A DNA stretch of 64,000 nt from the NCBI RefSeq assembly GCF_042646125.1, contig NZ_JBHRSW010000043.1, positions 67,182 through 131,181 of the forward strand. The letters are read 5' to 3'. Source of the DNA: Glaciecola flavus (GTDB lineage: Bacteria > Pseudomonadota > Gammaproteobacteria > Enterobacterales > Alteromonadaceae). Shown one piece after another: positions 9,104 to 17,404 of the stretch. A program made the position numbers and the translations under genes. Positions within the stretch are counted from its first letter, which is position 1; every line of letters begins with the position of its first letter. Under the pieces are notes generated by a model. That model made no database searches and was not told the DNA's origin. It saw nothing but the letters and a program-made list of their open reading frames with translations.

Positions 9104-10819
9104 TTATTTTGTCGCTTCAGCCGAGTTCACCTCAGATGTAGAAACTTGCATGAGCTGGAACCTACCCTCCCCCCAATGCAAACCATTGATATCAAGTGCA
9201 CTCCCGGACCAATTAGCACTTAAGACCCCAAAACTGTTACCAGACCAATGTAAGCCTTGCATTTCAAATGATGATGCTCCCCAGTGCAGCCCTTGAAGGT
9301 CTGTAATATTTGTCGCCCAATGTAGCCCCGAACTTACTAGAGTGCCATCATCCAAACGAATACCAAACTCTCCAGACTCTGTCTGTTCTACAGGGCCTAC
9401 GAAATGCTTTTCGTTGGCAATGTCCGCTTTGATATCTAAGCCACGATTCGCGCAACCAGTGGCATGCGTCATCACAGCTTCATAAGCATCGACTAAACCT
9501 GCACCTTGTTTGAATGGGGAAAAGGTATATTTTCCGTTGTCTATCGCCGCTCTTGCAGCAGTCATGATTTTGCACTTAACATCATCGGGAGATAAATGCG
9601 GATTGTTCTGCACGACAAGCGCAGCAACACCAGTGACGATTGCAGCGGCTTGAGAGGTGCCAGATATTTCTGCATAATCATGCCCAAGAGGATGACGCTT
9701 AAGCTGCCTAGCAAGGATATTGTGCTGCAGTTTAACCGCTATATTTGTTGCAGGAGCAACGACATCAGGCTTAACAAAGCCATCATAGGTTGGCCCCATT
9801 GCCGAAAATGAAGCAATACGATCGTCAGAAAAATCAAAAGGTGTGCGATTGTCTGTAGCCGCTCCCGCAGTGATGATATAGGGATTGTTTCCAGGAACGG
9901 TAATACCATGCGTTTCACCATTATTGCCGGCAGACGCGACAACCACAATGCCAGCATCCCAAAGACGAGTCACTGCCTGATTGATAGGGTCTTCCCAATA
10001 ACGACTGGTTACCGCGGTGCCCATCGACAAGTTGACAACTTGTATACGCATTTGTTTGCGGTTTTGATATATCCAATTGAGCGCGTCTAGTACGGTTGAA
10101 TAGTCGCTTTTACCTTCTGCATCAAAAGCTTTCACAGGCAATATATTGGCCTCTGGTGCAATGCCGTTAAAACGATGCCATTGGCCTGTTCCGTGTCCAA
10201 ACTGCGTGGCGATTATACTAGCCACATGCGTACCGTGACCGTTTTGGTCATCGTTCTTTACAGTCGTAGCCATACCTTTGGTAGCGTCGTACTTGGCAAT
10301 CAGTCGGTTGTTTCCATCTGCGTGTTCGGCTAAGCGTCTGCCATAGTCGCCGTTAACATTTACGCCGCTATCGACAATGGCGATTGTGACGCCTCGGCCT
10401 TTTAGACCAATTGTATGCAAGCGATGAGCTTCCACTTGTTGCGCGATGTTGTTATTGATTTCCCACTGTAGATGAGCTGGCATGGGGCTTTGCGTCTTTA
10501 CCTCAGCATCTATTTTTAACGAGAGGCCTTTAATATTCGATAAAGCATCAAACTGATCGTTGGTCAGTACTGCAGATACCGCATTGATAATGGGGAACGC
10601 TTTTACTATTGAAGCCCCATTTGCAGTAAGTAAGCTTGTCAATTTTTCAATACTGGCCCCCTGAATGATGTACGACTGCTTTTCTGCTTGTTCTAATACC
10701 AATGACATATCTGCTGCTGGGGCTTTTGACGAAAAGACATGTTTAGTAAGCGCAATATTAAGACTTATACTAATGCCAATACTACAAGCGACAATAGAAA
10801 ATTTACTGAACAAGTTCAT
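9104..10819 (-). CDS. Secreted S8 family (subtilisin-like) serine protease with C-terminal Trp repeats
   Basis: The 571-residue protein starts with a signal-like hydrophobic segment (about 7-25). An inhibitor-I9-like propeptide follows (about 48-107), then the peptidase S8 domain (about 140-450). The catalytic triad is visible: D150 in AIVDSG, H195 in NGHGTH and S389 in SGTSQAAA; N299 in SAGNN fits the oxyanion Asn. The C-terminal tail (about 498-557) carries five copies of a 12-residue repeat built on a (G/A)LHW or ANW core. The start is supported by a strong GGGGAG ribosome-binding site a few bases upstream. It is a single-gene transcript with a terminator after the stop. Substrate is unknown. 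Export is likely; a GspC-like gene lies divergently upstream, but whether type II secretion handles this protein is inference. Confidence 0.93.
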   Translation of the reverse strand: MNLFSKFSIVACSIGISISLNIALTKHVFSSKAPAADMSLVLEQAEKQSYIIQGASIEKLTSLLTANGASIVKAFPIINAVSAVLTNDQFDALSNIKGLSLKIDAEVKTQSPMPAHLQWEINNNIAQQVEAHRLHTIGLKGRGVTIAIVDSGVNVNGDYGRRLAEHADGNNRLIAKYDATKGMATTVKNDDQNGHGTHVASIIATQFGHGTGQWHRFNGIAPEANILPVKAFDAEGKSDYSTVLDALNWIYQNRKQMRIQVVNLSMGTAVTSRYWEDPINQAVTRLWDAGIVVVASAGNNGETHGITVPGNNPYIITAGAATDNRTPFDFSDDRIASFSAMGPTYDGFVKPDVVAPATNIAVKLQHNILARQLKRHPLGHDYAEISGTSQAAAIVTGVAALVVQNNPHLSPDDVKCKIMTAARAAIDNGKYTFSPFKQGAGLVDAYEAVMTHATGCANRGLDIKADIANEKHFVGPVEQTESGEFGIRLDDGTLVSSGLHWATNITDLQGLHWGASSFEMQGLHWSGNSFGVLSANWSGSALDINGLHWGEGRFQLMQVSTSEVNSAEATK

Positions 10820-11226
10820 TTACATCTCCCCTCAATGCACCTCATTGTGCAATGGACAACTGGATTCAAGATAAAGCTATTAAGACCTTAACTTTACGAT
10901 TAACTAAGCGATTAATAATTACCTATTAGCACTAGTTATGCCAACTATTAAACATTTTTTATCTGTATGTATTAAAAGGATTTTTTCTTAATTCAATCGA
11001 AGAAATTATAAAAAATAAAATATTAGCTCTAGTTATGAACTTATTTTTTGAACTTTTTATATTCATTTTTTTATTTATTTTTTAACTATGTTCACTATTT
11101 AAAGGTTCCTGAATTAAGGTAGTGAGCCACTTCACTATCTACCACATCAAAAAAACGTGTCAGCTTCCGATAACCAATAAAACATCCTTTCGTAAATTCA
11201 CGGATTAACTAAACGGGTAATTGCAA
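10820..11226. other. AT-rich divergent intergenic region (407 bp)
   Basis: This region lies between the subtilase (minus) and the PDZ protein (plus) and must contain both promoters. It is very AT-rich between about 10870 and 11100. The only clear structure is a pair of 17-bp direct repeats at 10924 and 11021, listed separately. I see no gene and no convincing -35/-10 pair. Confidence 0.6.
10924..11037. repeat. Pair of 17-bp direct repeats, possible operator sites
   Basis: tattagcactagttatg occurs at 10924-10940 and tattagctctagttatg at 11021-11037. They match at 16 of 17 positions and are 97 bp apart. Each contains a CTAGTTAT core. Their place in a divergent promoter region suggests binding sites for a regulator of the subtilase and/or the PDZ protein; no protein partner is known. 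Confidence 0.55.
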
Positions 11227-12030
11227 ATGAAGTTTTCACCGCTGTTGATGACAATATGTATTTGCTTTCTATTTGCACTTGTCTTTGTTGTATATTCATT
11301 AGTTGATGATAAACATACATTGCCATATGTGCATGTTGATGAAAGTCACGAAGTAAAAGGCGATAAAGTGGAGGCGCTTCAGGCAAAGCCTAACGAGGAC
11401 AAACTCCGTCCAAGCGAAAAAATTTCAAGTGGTGTAGATAAGCGTGTAAACCCAAGTTCAACAACACAAGCTCTACCCATTCAAGTGGTGGTGCTTGGCA
11501 TCGACAAAAACAAAAATATTACATTACTGGAATCAGAGAGCATGGTAGAAACTTACACACTTTCGGATTTTATCTTCAAGCAAGCTATTCAGGTAAAAGC
11601 AATCCATGTAGACAAGGTGACGCTTACTTACAATGAAAATGTTTATGACATCCCATTATTCGATGCAAATTTTTTAACACAAAAAGAAGCCGATGCAGAA
11701 TCAAACTATAAAGACTTATCTTCTGCAGAAATTGCCAATCGACCCAAAATACTTGAGCACATAATAGACTTGTCTGATTTGCAGGGTATATCCCCGCATC
11801 TTTACGCTAAACCAGGTGTATCCAAACGCTTATTCAAGCAAGCTGGCTTAGTGGAAGGTGATATCATCATGCGAATAAATGGTACCGATGTGAGTGATAC
11901 CAGGGCTCTCAGTATACTTGCAGGCCAAGTGCACAATATGGACAGCATAAAGTTTGAAATACTAAGAAATGGTAAGCCAATAACACAATATTTAGACATA
12001 CCATCAGAGGACTTGTCATTTAGTCAATGA
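11227..12030 (+). CDS. GspC-like inner-membrane PDZ protein (orphan)
   Basis: The protein has one N-terminal transmembrane helix (about residues 5-25) and a charged linker. It then has a homology region (VVVLGIDKNKNITLLESES) like that of type II secretion GspC, and a C-terminal PDZ domain (GLVEGDIIMRINGTDVSD). Length (267 aa from this ATG) fits GspC. The frame also opens two codons earlier with TTG at 11221, but the ATG at 11227 is the more natural start; neither has a strong ribosome-binding site. No other gsp gene is in the window. GspC normally links the inner-membrane platform to the secretin, so this may be an unlinked subunit or a repurposed periplasmic PDZ protein. The call to the family is fair; a role in secreting the neighbouring subtilase is speculation. 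Confidence 0.75.
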   Translation: MKFSPLLMTICICFLFALVFVVYSLVDDKHTLPYVHVDESHEVKGDKVEALQAKPNEDKLRPSEKISSGVDKRVNPSSTTQALPIQVVVLGIDKNKNITLLESESMVETYTLSDFIFKQAIQVKAIHVDKVTLTYNENVYDIPLFDANFLTQKEADAESNYKDLSSAEIANRPKILEHIIDLSDLQGISPHLYAKPGVSKRLFKQAGLVEGDIIMRINGTDVSDTRALSILAGQVHNMDSIKFEILRNGKPITQYLDIPSEDLSFSQ

Positions 12031-12048
12031 GTGTGTGAATAGCAAAAA

Positions 12049-12070
12049 AAGGAGGTACAAGTACCTCCTT
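12049..12070 (-). terminator. Rho-independent terminator of the spondin-protein operon
   Basis: A perfect 10-bp inverted repeat (12049-12058 with 12061-12070) is followed on the minus strand by a run of T from the A tract at 12044-12050. It ends the spondin-gene transcript. It may also weakly stop the converging plus-strand PDZ gene. Confidence 0.75.
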
Positions 12071-12100
12071 CACACAAGTAACTTAACTACTCACACTAAG

Positions 12101-12952
12101 TTACCTACTACGTGTTACTACAACCTTTGCTGTTGGGTTATCAAATCTATCACTTTGATTTAGTACCGAAGTGGATAAACCCTCTTTACTAGGATCATCT
12201 GCATTCATCGCGGTGACAACGCCTGCGTGTACCCGAACTGCGTCAATCAAATCGTCACGCACCTCGCTAAAACCAGCAGCTGCACCACCACCTCCGGCTG
12301 CGACGGCGGCTGGTCCGGGCATCGTATCGGCGGTTTCTGTATTCGCTTCTGTACCTGCATCCCAAGTGATGGTTGTGAAAGCAATGCTTTCTCCAATTTC
12401 CATATTGCTGATATCGTATGCGGTGACACCAGTAAAGGCATCGTTAGTATCGATTAGCATAGATGTTACCGTTAGATGTAGGTTATCTGCATCTAACGCC
12501 GGCACCACTAATGTCACAATATCGCTTTGCTTGCCTGGAGGAATAGGCCCTGTTCCTGGAGCAGCATCCAAGAACTGAATGGCATCTTGTGCTTCACTAA
12601 TTACCATTGCAGGGCTACCGCCTTCAGCTAATACTTCAATCCCGATAGAAGCAGGTTTACCTTCTTTAAATGCATAATACCCAGGTTCATGAGCAATAAC
12701 TGCAAGCGGTGCCAAAGGCTGCCCGTGCGTCAGATTTTTAACCACTATATTATAGGTCGCTAAACTACCACTTGGTCCCTCAGGCCCTTGATCGCCTTGA
12801 GGTCCTTGTGGACCTTCAGGCCCAGCCGGACCTTGCTCACCCTGAGGTCCAGTGGGTCCTTGTGGACCGGTCGCACCGTCATCACCGCTACAAGCAGCTA
12901 AAACACTTACGCCGAGAGCGATGACTAGAGTTTTTAACTTAAAATCTTTCAT
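12101..12952 (-). CDS. Spondin-domain lipoprotein with collagen-like stalk
   Basis: This 283-residue protein has a lipoprotein signal with lipobox LAAC near residue 21. About 13 collagen-like G-x-y triplets follow directly (about residues 23-62: GPQ, GPT, GEQ, GPA and so on), then a bacterial spondin-N-like domain (about 68-283) opening with YNIVVKNLTHGQPLAPLAVIAHE. The family is known from cell-surface proteins; the precise role in bacteria is not established. An AGGGG ribosome-binding site precedes the ATG. The gene lies 15 bp after the paralogue at 12968-13810, so both are probably one transcript. The two share the same domain; this copy replaces the cleaved signal peptide with a lipid anchor and stalk, which suggests display at the cell surface. 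Confidence 0.85.
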   Translation of the reverse strand: MKDFKLKTLVIALGVSVLAACSGDDGATGPQGPTGPQGEQGPAGPEGPQGPQGDQGPEGPSGSLATYNIVVKNLTHGQPLAPLAVIAHEPGYYAFKEGKPASIGIEVLAEGGSPAMVISEAQDAIQFLDAAPGTGPIPPGKQSDIVTLVVPALDADNLHLTVTSMLIDTNDAFTGVTAYDISNMEIGESIAFTTITWDAGTEANTETADTMPGPAAVAAGGGGAAAGFSEVRDDLIDAVRVHAGVVTAMNADDPSKEGLSTSVLNQSDRFDNPTAKVVVTRSR

Positions 12953-12967
12953 GCCATACCCCTTAGC

Positions 12968-13810
12968 TTAAGATGCTGGAACAACAATGGTCACTTTTGC
13001 AACAGGGTTTAACCATCTGTGAATAGTAGAATTGAGATCACTTGCACCTTCTGTAGCTGACGTGTCTCCCAAGGTATTTCTGTGAACATGAATGGGACCG
13101 TCCGTACCATCGATAACCTCAGTTGCGACGCCCAAAGCATTGCCTTCAGCATCGATTCCTACTTTTGCGCCAACACCAGAGCCACCCACACTCATTGAGG
13201 GCATAACAGGTGGTGCACCGGCACCGGCTACGCCAGGCGCACCAAATCCACCAAGTGGGGTTCCCCCTTCAGCTGAAATATCTGTTCGTAAGCTATTTAA
13301 TTCGTCGTTTAACTCAGTACCCGCATCGTATGCATTTAAATAATAATGGTAAGTACCGGGTGCAGTGGGTATTTCAATACTATCCATGCCAACAAATGCA
13401 TCATTTGTTGGAATTAGCATAGTGGCTAATGATAGCAATGGCTTATCCATTGTGTCGAAGGTGTAGGTCAAAGTAGTCGCTGGTGCAACTAAACCACCAA
13501 ATTTATGCCAAGTATTGGAGCCATTATCTGAATCGGCTGGACCAAGCGCAGATTCAAAATTTTGACCGATAGAATTTGCATCATCTGAATCGTCTATCAC
13601 ACCGGCTTCAGCTAACCAAGTGAGAGGGGTAGAAGCCTCTTCACCTACTTCGTAAATATCAGCTGCATCAGTGTGCGCTACAACTAAACGCGGTGTAAAA
13701 TAATTGCCCTGTGTTAAGTTTGTAATACTCAGTTCTATTTCGACAGCTTGCGCAGTCGCAACAGATGCAAAACTTACAGCTGCAAATGCAGCAAATTTAC
13801 GTAATTTCAT
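12968..13810 (-). CDS. Secreted spondin-domain protein
   Basis: The 280-residue protein has an N-terminal signal peptide (FAAFAAVSFASVATAQA, cleavage near residue 22). The rest is a single spondin-like domain opening with IELSITNLTQGNYFTPRLVVAH, closely parallel to that of the next gene. A Gly-rich, Ala-rich loop interrupts it around residues 185-215. The start has an AGGAAG ribosome-binding site. It is first of a two-gene unit with the lipoprotein copy 15 bp downstream. Function is unknown; a soluble partner of the anchored copy is one possibility. It lies between the end of the S10 ribosomal operon and the PDZ gene. Confidence 0.83.
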   Translation of the reverse strand: MKLRKFAAFAAVSFASVATAQAVEIELSITNLTQGNYFTPRLVVAHTDAADIYEVGEEASTPLTWLAEAGVIDDSDDANSIGQNFESALGPADSDNGSNTWHKFGGLVAPATTLTYTFDTMDKPLLSLATMLIPTNDAFVGMDSIEIPTAPGTYHYYLNAYDAGTELNDELNSLRTDISAEGGTPLGGFGAPGVAGAGAPPVMPSMSVGGSGVGAKVGIDAEGNALGVATEVIDGTDGPIHVHRNTLGDTSATEGASDLNSTIHRWLNPVAKVTIVVPAS

Positions 13811-14001
13811 TCTTTGCTTCCTGTGGTTAAATTCATTGTGTTTGAGTAACGAATTTAGTTTGGAAGGAAATTCTCACGTAATTGTCACATTGTATTCACA
13901 ATTTTATTTTTATTTCTTGTCAAATTAATCAAGATTGAACTAGAGAGGAAACTTTTACAGAGGCAGGAAACTAGGGGGGAATTAACAAACGTTTGATAAC
14001 A

Positions 14002-14027
14002 AAAAAGGTTGCCGAGGCAACCTTTTT
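14002..14027 (-). terminator. Rho-independent terminator after rpsQ
   Basis: A 12-bp perfect stem (14002-14013 pairs with 14016-14027) holds a GC-rich core and ends in a T run on the minus strand. It lies 21 bp beyond the rpsQ stop and closes the S10 operon, so no read-through into a spc operon occurs here. Confidence 0.9.
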
Positions 14028-14048
14028 ATACGACTAGTAAAGCAAAAA

Positions 14049-14309
14049 TTAAATAATTGTTGCTTTCTCTACAACGTCAACCAAAGTCCAAGTTTTACTC
14101 TTAGAAATTGGACGACACTCACGTAGAGTCACTGTATCACCAATATTACAAACATTGGCTTCGTCGTGTGCGTGTACTTTAGTAGAACGCTTAATGAACT
14201 TACCGTAAATTGGGTGCTTCACGCGACGCTCAATTACAACAGTAATAGACTTGTCCATTTTGTTACTGGTAACACGACCTTGAACTGTACGGATTTTTTG
14301 TTCAGACAT
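14049..14309 (-). CDS. rpsQ: 30S ribosomal protein S17
   Basis: An 86-residue S17 with the typical opening RTVQGRVTSNKMDKSITVVIERRVKHPIYGK and the basic HAHDEANVCNIGDTV segment. S17 is an OB-fold protein that binds 16S rRNA early in 30S assembly. Its ATG overlaps the end of rpmC by one base, so translation is probably coupled. It is the last gene of the operon and is followed by a strong terminator. In most gammaproteobacteria rplN of the spc operon follows; here it does not. Confidence 0.97.
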   Translation of the reverse strand: MSEQKIRTVQGRVTSNKMDKSITVVIERRVKHPIYGKFIKRSTKVHAHDEANVCNIGDTVTLRECRPISKSKTWTLVDVVEKATII

Positions 14310-14500
14310 TACGCACCTGCCTTTTCAGTTAAAAGTGTTTTCACACGTGCGATGCTGCGACGTACCGTTCTGAGTTGGTCAGTTTTTTCAAGTTGACCAG
14401 TAGAGTGTTGCATGCGCAAGTTAAACTGCTCACGGAGCAAGTTTAACAACTCAGCATTCAACTCTTCTACACTCTTTTCTCTTAGTTCTGTCGCTTTCAT
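14309..14500 (-). CDS. rpmC: 50S ribosomal protein L29
   Basis: A 63-residue L29, the usual length for the family. It has the motif LNLLREQFNLRMQ followed by QLRTVRRSIARVKTLL, the two-helix hairpin that binds 23S rRNA near the exit tunnel. It overlaps rplP and rpsQ by one base on each side, the normal coupled arrangement in this operon. Confidence 0.96.
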   Translation of the reverse strand: MKATELREKSVEELNAELLNLLREQFNLRMQHSTGQLEKTDQLRTVRRSIARVKTLLTEKAGA

Positions 14501-14913
14501 TACATCACCGTCCGAGTTACAAAGGTTGTTTTAAACGGCAATTTAGCAGCTGCAAGTGCAAATGCTTCACGCGCCAATTGTTCTGGTACACCTTCCATTT
14601 CGTATAAAACACGACCTGGTTGAATTTGGCATACCCAGTATTCAACGTTACCTTTACCTTTACCTTGACGAACCTCAAGAGGCTTCTCGGTAATTGGCTT
14701 ATCAGGAAAAACGCGAATCCAGATTTTACCTTGACGTTTTACGTGACGAGTCATAGCTCGACGTGCCGCTTCGATTTGGCGAGCAGTCATACGACCACGG
14801 CCAATAGCTTTTAGGCCAAATGTACCGAAACTTACCTTGCCACCGGCAATTGCAAGACCACGGTTACGACCTTTATGCTGTTTACGAAATTTCGTACGCT
14901 TTGGTTGTAACAT
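14500..14913 (-). CDS. rplP: 50S ribosomal protein L16
   Basis: A 137-residue L16 beginning MLQPKRTKFRKQHKGRNRG and containing GRMTARQIEAARRAM and IRVFPDKPITEKP, all hallmark stretches. L16 helps shape the A-site tRNA region of the 50S subunit. The gene sits 2 bp after rpsC and overlaps rpmC by one base. Confidence 0.98.
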   Translation of the reverse strand: MLQPKRTKFRKQHKGRNRGLAIAGGKVSFGTFGLKAIGRGRMTARQIEAARRAMTRHVKRQGKIWIRVFPDKPITEKPLEVRQGKGKGNVEYWVCQIQPGRVLYEMEGVPEQLAREAFALAAAKLPFKTTFVTRTVM

Positions 14914-14915
14914 TA

Positions 14916-15620
14916 TTAGCCCTCTCGCTTAGCGCCACGGCCTTTCTTCTTTTGAGGTGCAGGAGCGGGTTGCTCTTGCTGGAGCGGCAAACCACCCAAC
15001 ACTTCACCTTTAAAGATCCAGACTTTAACGCCAATGATACCGTAAGTAGTCAGTGCTTCTGAGGTAGCGTAGTCGATGTCAGCACGGAAAGTGTGTAGTG
15101 GAACACGACCTTCACGATACCATTCGCTACGAGCAATCTCAGCACCACCAAGACGACCGCTTACTTCTACTTTGATACCTAGTGCACCAATGCGCATTGC
15201 ATTTTGTACCGCACGCTTCATAGCACGACGGAACATAACACGACGCTCTAACTGACTTGAAATGCTGTCAGCTACTAGTTGTGCATCTAGTTCAGGCTTG
15301 CGAACTTCAGCAATATTCACTTGCGCAGGTACACCTGTTAGCTTAGTGATATAATTGCGAAGTTTCTCTACGTCCTCACCTTTCTTACCGATAACAACAC
15401 CAGGGCGAGCAGTGTGTATAGTCACACGGATGCTTTTTGCTGGACGTTCGATAACGATTTTAGAAAGAGACGCGTTTTTAAGTTCTTTCGTCAAGTACTG
15501 ACGTACTTGATGATCGCTGTATAAATTGTCGGCATATTCTGCTGTATTAGCGTACCAAGTTGAATTCCATGGCTTGCTGATACCCAGGCGTATACCGGTA
15601 GGATGAACCTTCTGTCCCAT
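14916..15620 (-). CDS. rpsC: 30S ribosomal protein S3
   Basis: A 234-residue S3 with the start MGQKVHPTGIRLGI and a KH domain bearing the GVVIGKKGEDVEKLR loop. The C-terminal domain contains the RLGGAEIARSEWYREGRVPLHT signature. S3 lines the mRNA entry of the 30S subunit. The tail is Gln/Pro/Lys-rich. It lies 9 bp after rplV within the operon. Confidence 0.98.
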   Translation of the reverse strand: MGQKVHPTGIRLGISKPWNSTWYANTAEYADNLYSDHQVRQYLTKELKNASLSKIVIERPAKSIRVTIHTARPGVVIGKKGEDVEKLRNYITKLTGVPAQVNIAEVRKPELDAQLVADSISSQLERRVMFRRAMKRAVQNAMRIGALGIKVEVSGRLGGAEIARSEWYREGRVPLHTFRADIDYATSEALTTYGIIGVKVWIFKGEVLGGLPLQQEQPAPAPQKKKGRGAKREG

Positions 15621-15629
15621 AATCTACTC

Positions 15630-15962
15630 CTAGTTATCCGCCACAACCACAGTAATGTGACTGCTACGCTTGAAAATACGATCAGCACGGCCTTTGGCAC
15701 GTGGCTTAATACGCTTCATAGTTGGGCCTTCGTCAACAAAGACTTTTGCGACAGTCAATTCATCGATGTCTGCGCCTTCATTGTTTTCAGCATTCGCGAT
15801 AGCAGATTCAAGAACTTTTTTGACTAAGCCAGCGCTTTTCTTAGGGCTGTAGCTCAAAAGCTCAAGTGCTTTTTCTACGTGCAACCCACGAATTTGATCT
15901 GCAACTAAGCGTGCTTTTTGAGCCGACGTACGAGCAAAACGGTGTTTAGCTAATGCTTCCAT
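15630..15962 (-). CDS. rplV: 50S ribosomal protein L22
   Basis: A 110-residue L22 with the motifs ARTSAQKARLVADQIRG and GPTMKRIKPRAKGRADRI; the second is the beta-hairpin loop that lines the peptide exit tunnel. Length and sequence are normal for gammaproteobacteria. It follows rpsS by 12 bp. Confidence 0.98.
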   Translation of the reverse strand: MEALAKHRFARTSAQKARLVADQIRGLHVEKALELLSYSPKKSAGLVKKVLESAIANAENNEGADIDELTVAKVFVDEGPTMKRIKPRAKGRADRIFKRSSHITVVVADN

Positions 15963-15974
15963 TTTTATCTCCGA

Positions 15975-16250
15975 TTAACGTTTGGCTTTCTTATCCGCGA
16001 CATGGCCACGGTAAGTACGCGTAGGCGCAAATTCGCCCAATTTATGACCAACCATCTCGTCACTGACATATACAGGAACGTGCTGGCGACCGTTATGGAC
16101 CGCAATGGTCAACCCAATCATATCTGGGATGATCATGGAGCGACGAGACCAAGTTTTAATTGGTTTTTTGTCGCCCTTTTCCACTGCAGCCTCTACCTTC
16201 TTCAGCAAGTGCAGGTCAATAAAAGGACCTTTCTTGAGAGAACGTGGCAT
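15975..16250 (-). CDS. rpsS: 30S ribosomal protein S19
   Basis: A 91-residue S19 with MPRSLKKGPFID at the start and the GHKLGEFAPTRTYRGH signature near the C-terminus. It sits in the 30S head beside S13. It follows rplB by 15 bp in the operon. Confidence 0.98.
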   Translation of the reverse strand: MPRSLKKGPFIDLHLLKKVEAAVEKGDKKPIKTWSRRSMIIPDMIGLTIAVHNGRQHVPVYVSDEMVGHKLGEFAPTRTYRGHVADKKAKR

Positions 16251-16265
16251 GGTGAATCCTCGCTA

Positions 16266-17090
16266 TTACTTGTTACGACGACGTACGATAAGCTTATCAG
16301 TACGCTTGTTGCTTCGGGTTTTCTTACCTTTAGTAGGAACACCCCAAGGAGTTACTGGGTGACGGCCACCAGATGTACGACCTTCACCACCACCGTGTGG
16401 GTGGTCAACCGGGTTCATGGCAACACCACGAACTGTTGGACGAATACCTCTCCAACGCGTTGCACCAGCTTTACCAAGTGAACGAAGCATGTGCTCAGCG
16501 TTACCTACTTCACCGATAGTCGCTCGGCAATCAGATAATACTTTACGTACTTCACCTGAACGTAGACGAAGCGTAACATAAGTACCTTCACGAGCTAGGA
16601 TCTGTGCGTAAGCACCAGCAGAACGTGCAATTTGTGCACCTTTGCCAGGCTTCATTTCAATGGCGTGAACTGTTGTACCAACAGGCATGTTGCGCATAGG
16701 CATAGCATTACCTGCTTTAATAGGTGCATCAGAACCAGATTGTACTGCATCGCCAGCTTGTGCCCCTTTTGGTGCCAAGATGTAACGACGCTCACCGTCT
16801 GCATAAAGCACTAAAGCAATGTTTGCAGAACGGTTAGGATCATATTCTAAACGCTCAATTTTAGCCGGTATCCCGTCTTTATTGCGTTTAAAATCGATGA
16901 TACGGTAGTGTTGCTTATGACCACCACCGATATGGCGAACGGTAATTCGACCATTGTTATTACGACCACCGCTTTTGCTGTTTTTGTCTAGCAAAGGTGC
17001 ATGAGGTGCGCCTTTGTGTAGATCAGGGTTGACTACCTGAACGACGTGACGACGACCAGCAGAAGTAGGTTTAGCTTTCATTAATGGCAT
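16266..17090 (-). CDS. rplB: 50S ribosomal protein L2
   Basis: A 274-residue L2 with the opening MPLMKAKPTSAGRRHVV and the C-terminal peptidyl-transferase-proximal signature RGVAMNPVDHPHGGGEGR, including its conserved His. Length is normal. L2 is required for subunit joining and peptide-bond formation. It starts 11 bp after rplW. Confidence 0.98.
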   Translation of the reverse strand: MPLMKAKPTSAGRRHVVQVVNPDLHKGAPHAPLLDKNSKSGGRNNNGRITVRHIGGGHKQHYRIIDFKRNKDGIPAKIERLEYDPNRSANIALVLYADGERRYILAPKGAQAGDAVQSGSDAPIKAGNAMPMRNMPVGTTVHAIEMKPGKGAQIARSAGAYAQILAREGTYVTLRLRSGEVRKVLSDCRATIGEVGNAEHMLRSLGKAGATRWRGIRPTVRGVAMNPVDHPHGGGEGRTSGGRHPVTPWGVPTKGKKTRSNKRTDKLIVRRRNK

Positions 17091-17101
17091 GTCTAATCCC
17101 C

Positions 17102-17404
17102 TTACTCAGCAGCCGCACCGACGAAGTCGATATCTTGACCTTCTTTAAGTAAAACATACGCTTTTTTCCAATCGCTACGTTTACCCATTCTTTGGCCATG
17201 ACGCTTAACTTTGCCTTTGCAATTAACTGTACGAACAGATTTCACTTCAACTTCAAACAACTTTTCAACCGCAGCTTTAATCTCAAGTTTGTTCGCATCT
17301 TTTGCAACTTTAAATACAAACGTGTTTGCATCTTCAGCAGCAAGTGTTGATTTTTCTGAAACATGAGGTGCTAAAAGCACTTTTAATAAACGTTCTTCGT
17401 TCAT
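17102..17404 (-). CDS. rplW: 50S ribosomal protein L23
   Basis: A 100-residue L23 with LLAPHVSEKSTLAAEDANTFVF and KLFEVEVKSVRTVN typical of the family. L23 forms the docking site for trigger factor and SRP at the tunnel exit. Its ATG overlaps the 3' end of rplD by 4 bp, which indicates coupled translation. Confidence 0.97.
   Translation of the reverse strand: MNEERLLKVLLAPHVSEKSTLAAEDANTFVFKVAKDANKLEIKAAVEKLFEVEVKSVRTVNCKGKVKRHGQRMGKRSDWKKAYVLLKEGQDIDFVGAAAE

Noticed and set aside
12171..12578. 135-codon frame antisense to the spondin lipoprotein gene
   Set aside because: It is the mirror of a real coding frame, rich in Ala, Pro and Ser, with no signal of its own.
13092..13343. Pro-rich frame antisense to the second spondin gene
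   Set aside because: Composition follows from the Gly/Ala-rich codons on the coding strand; no start signal.
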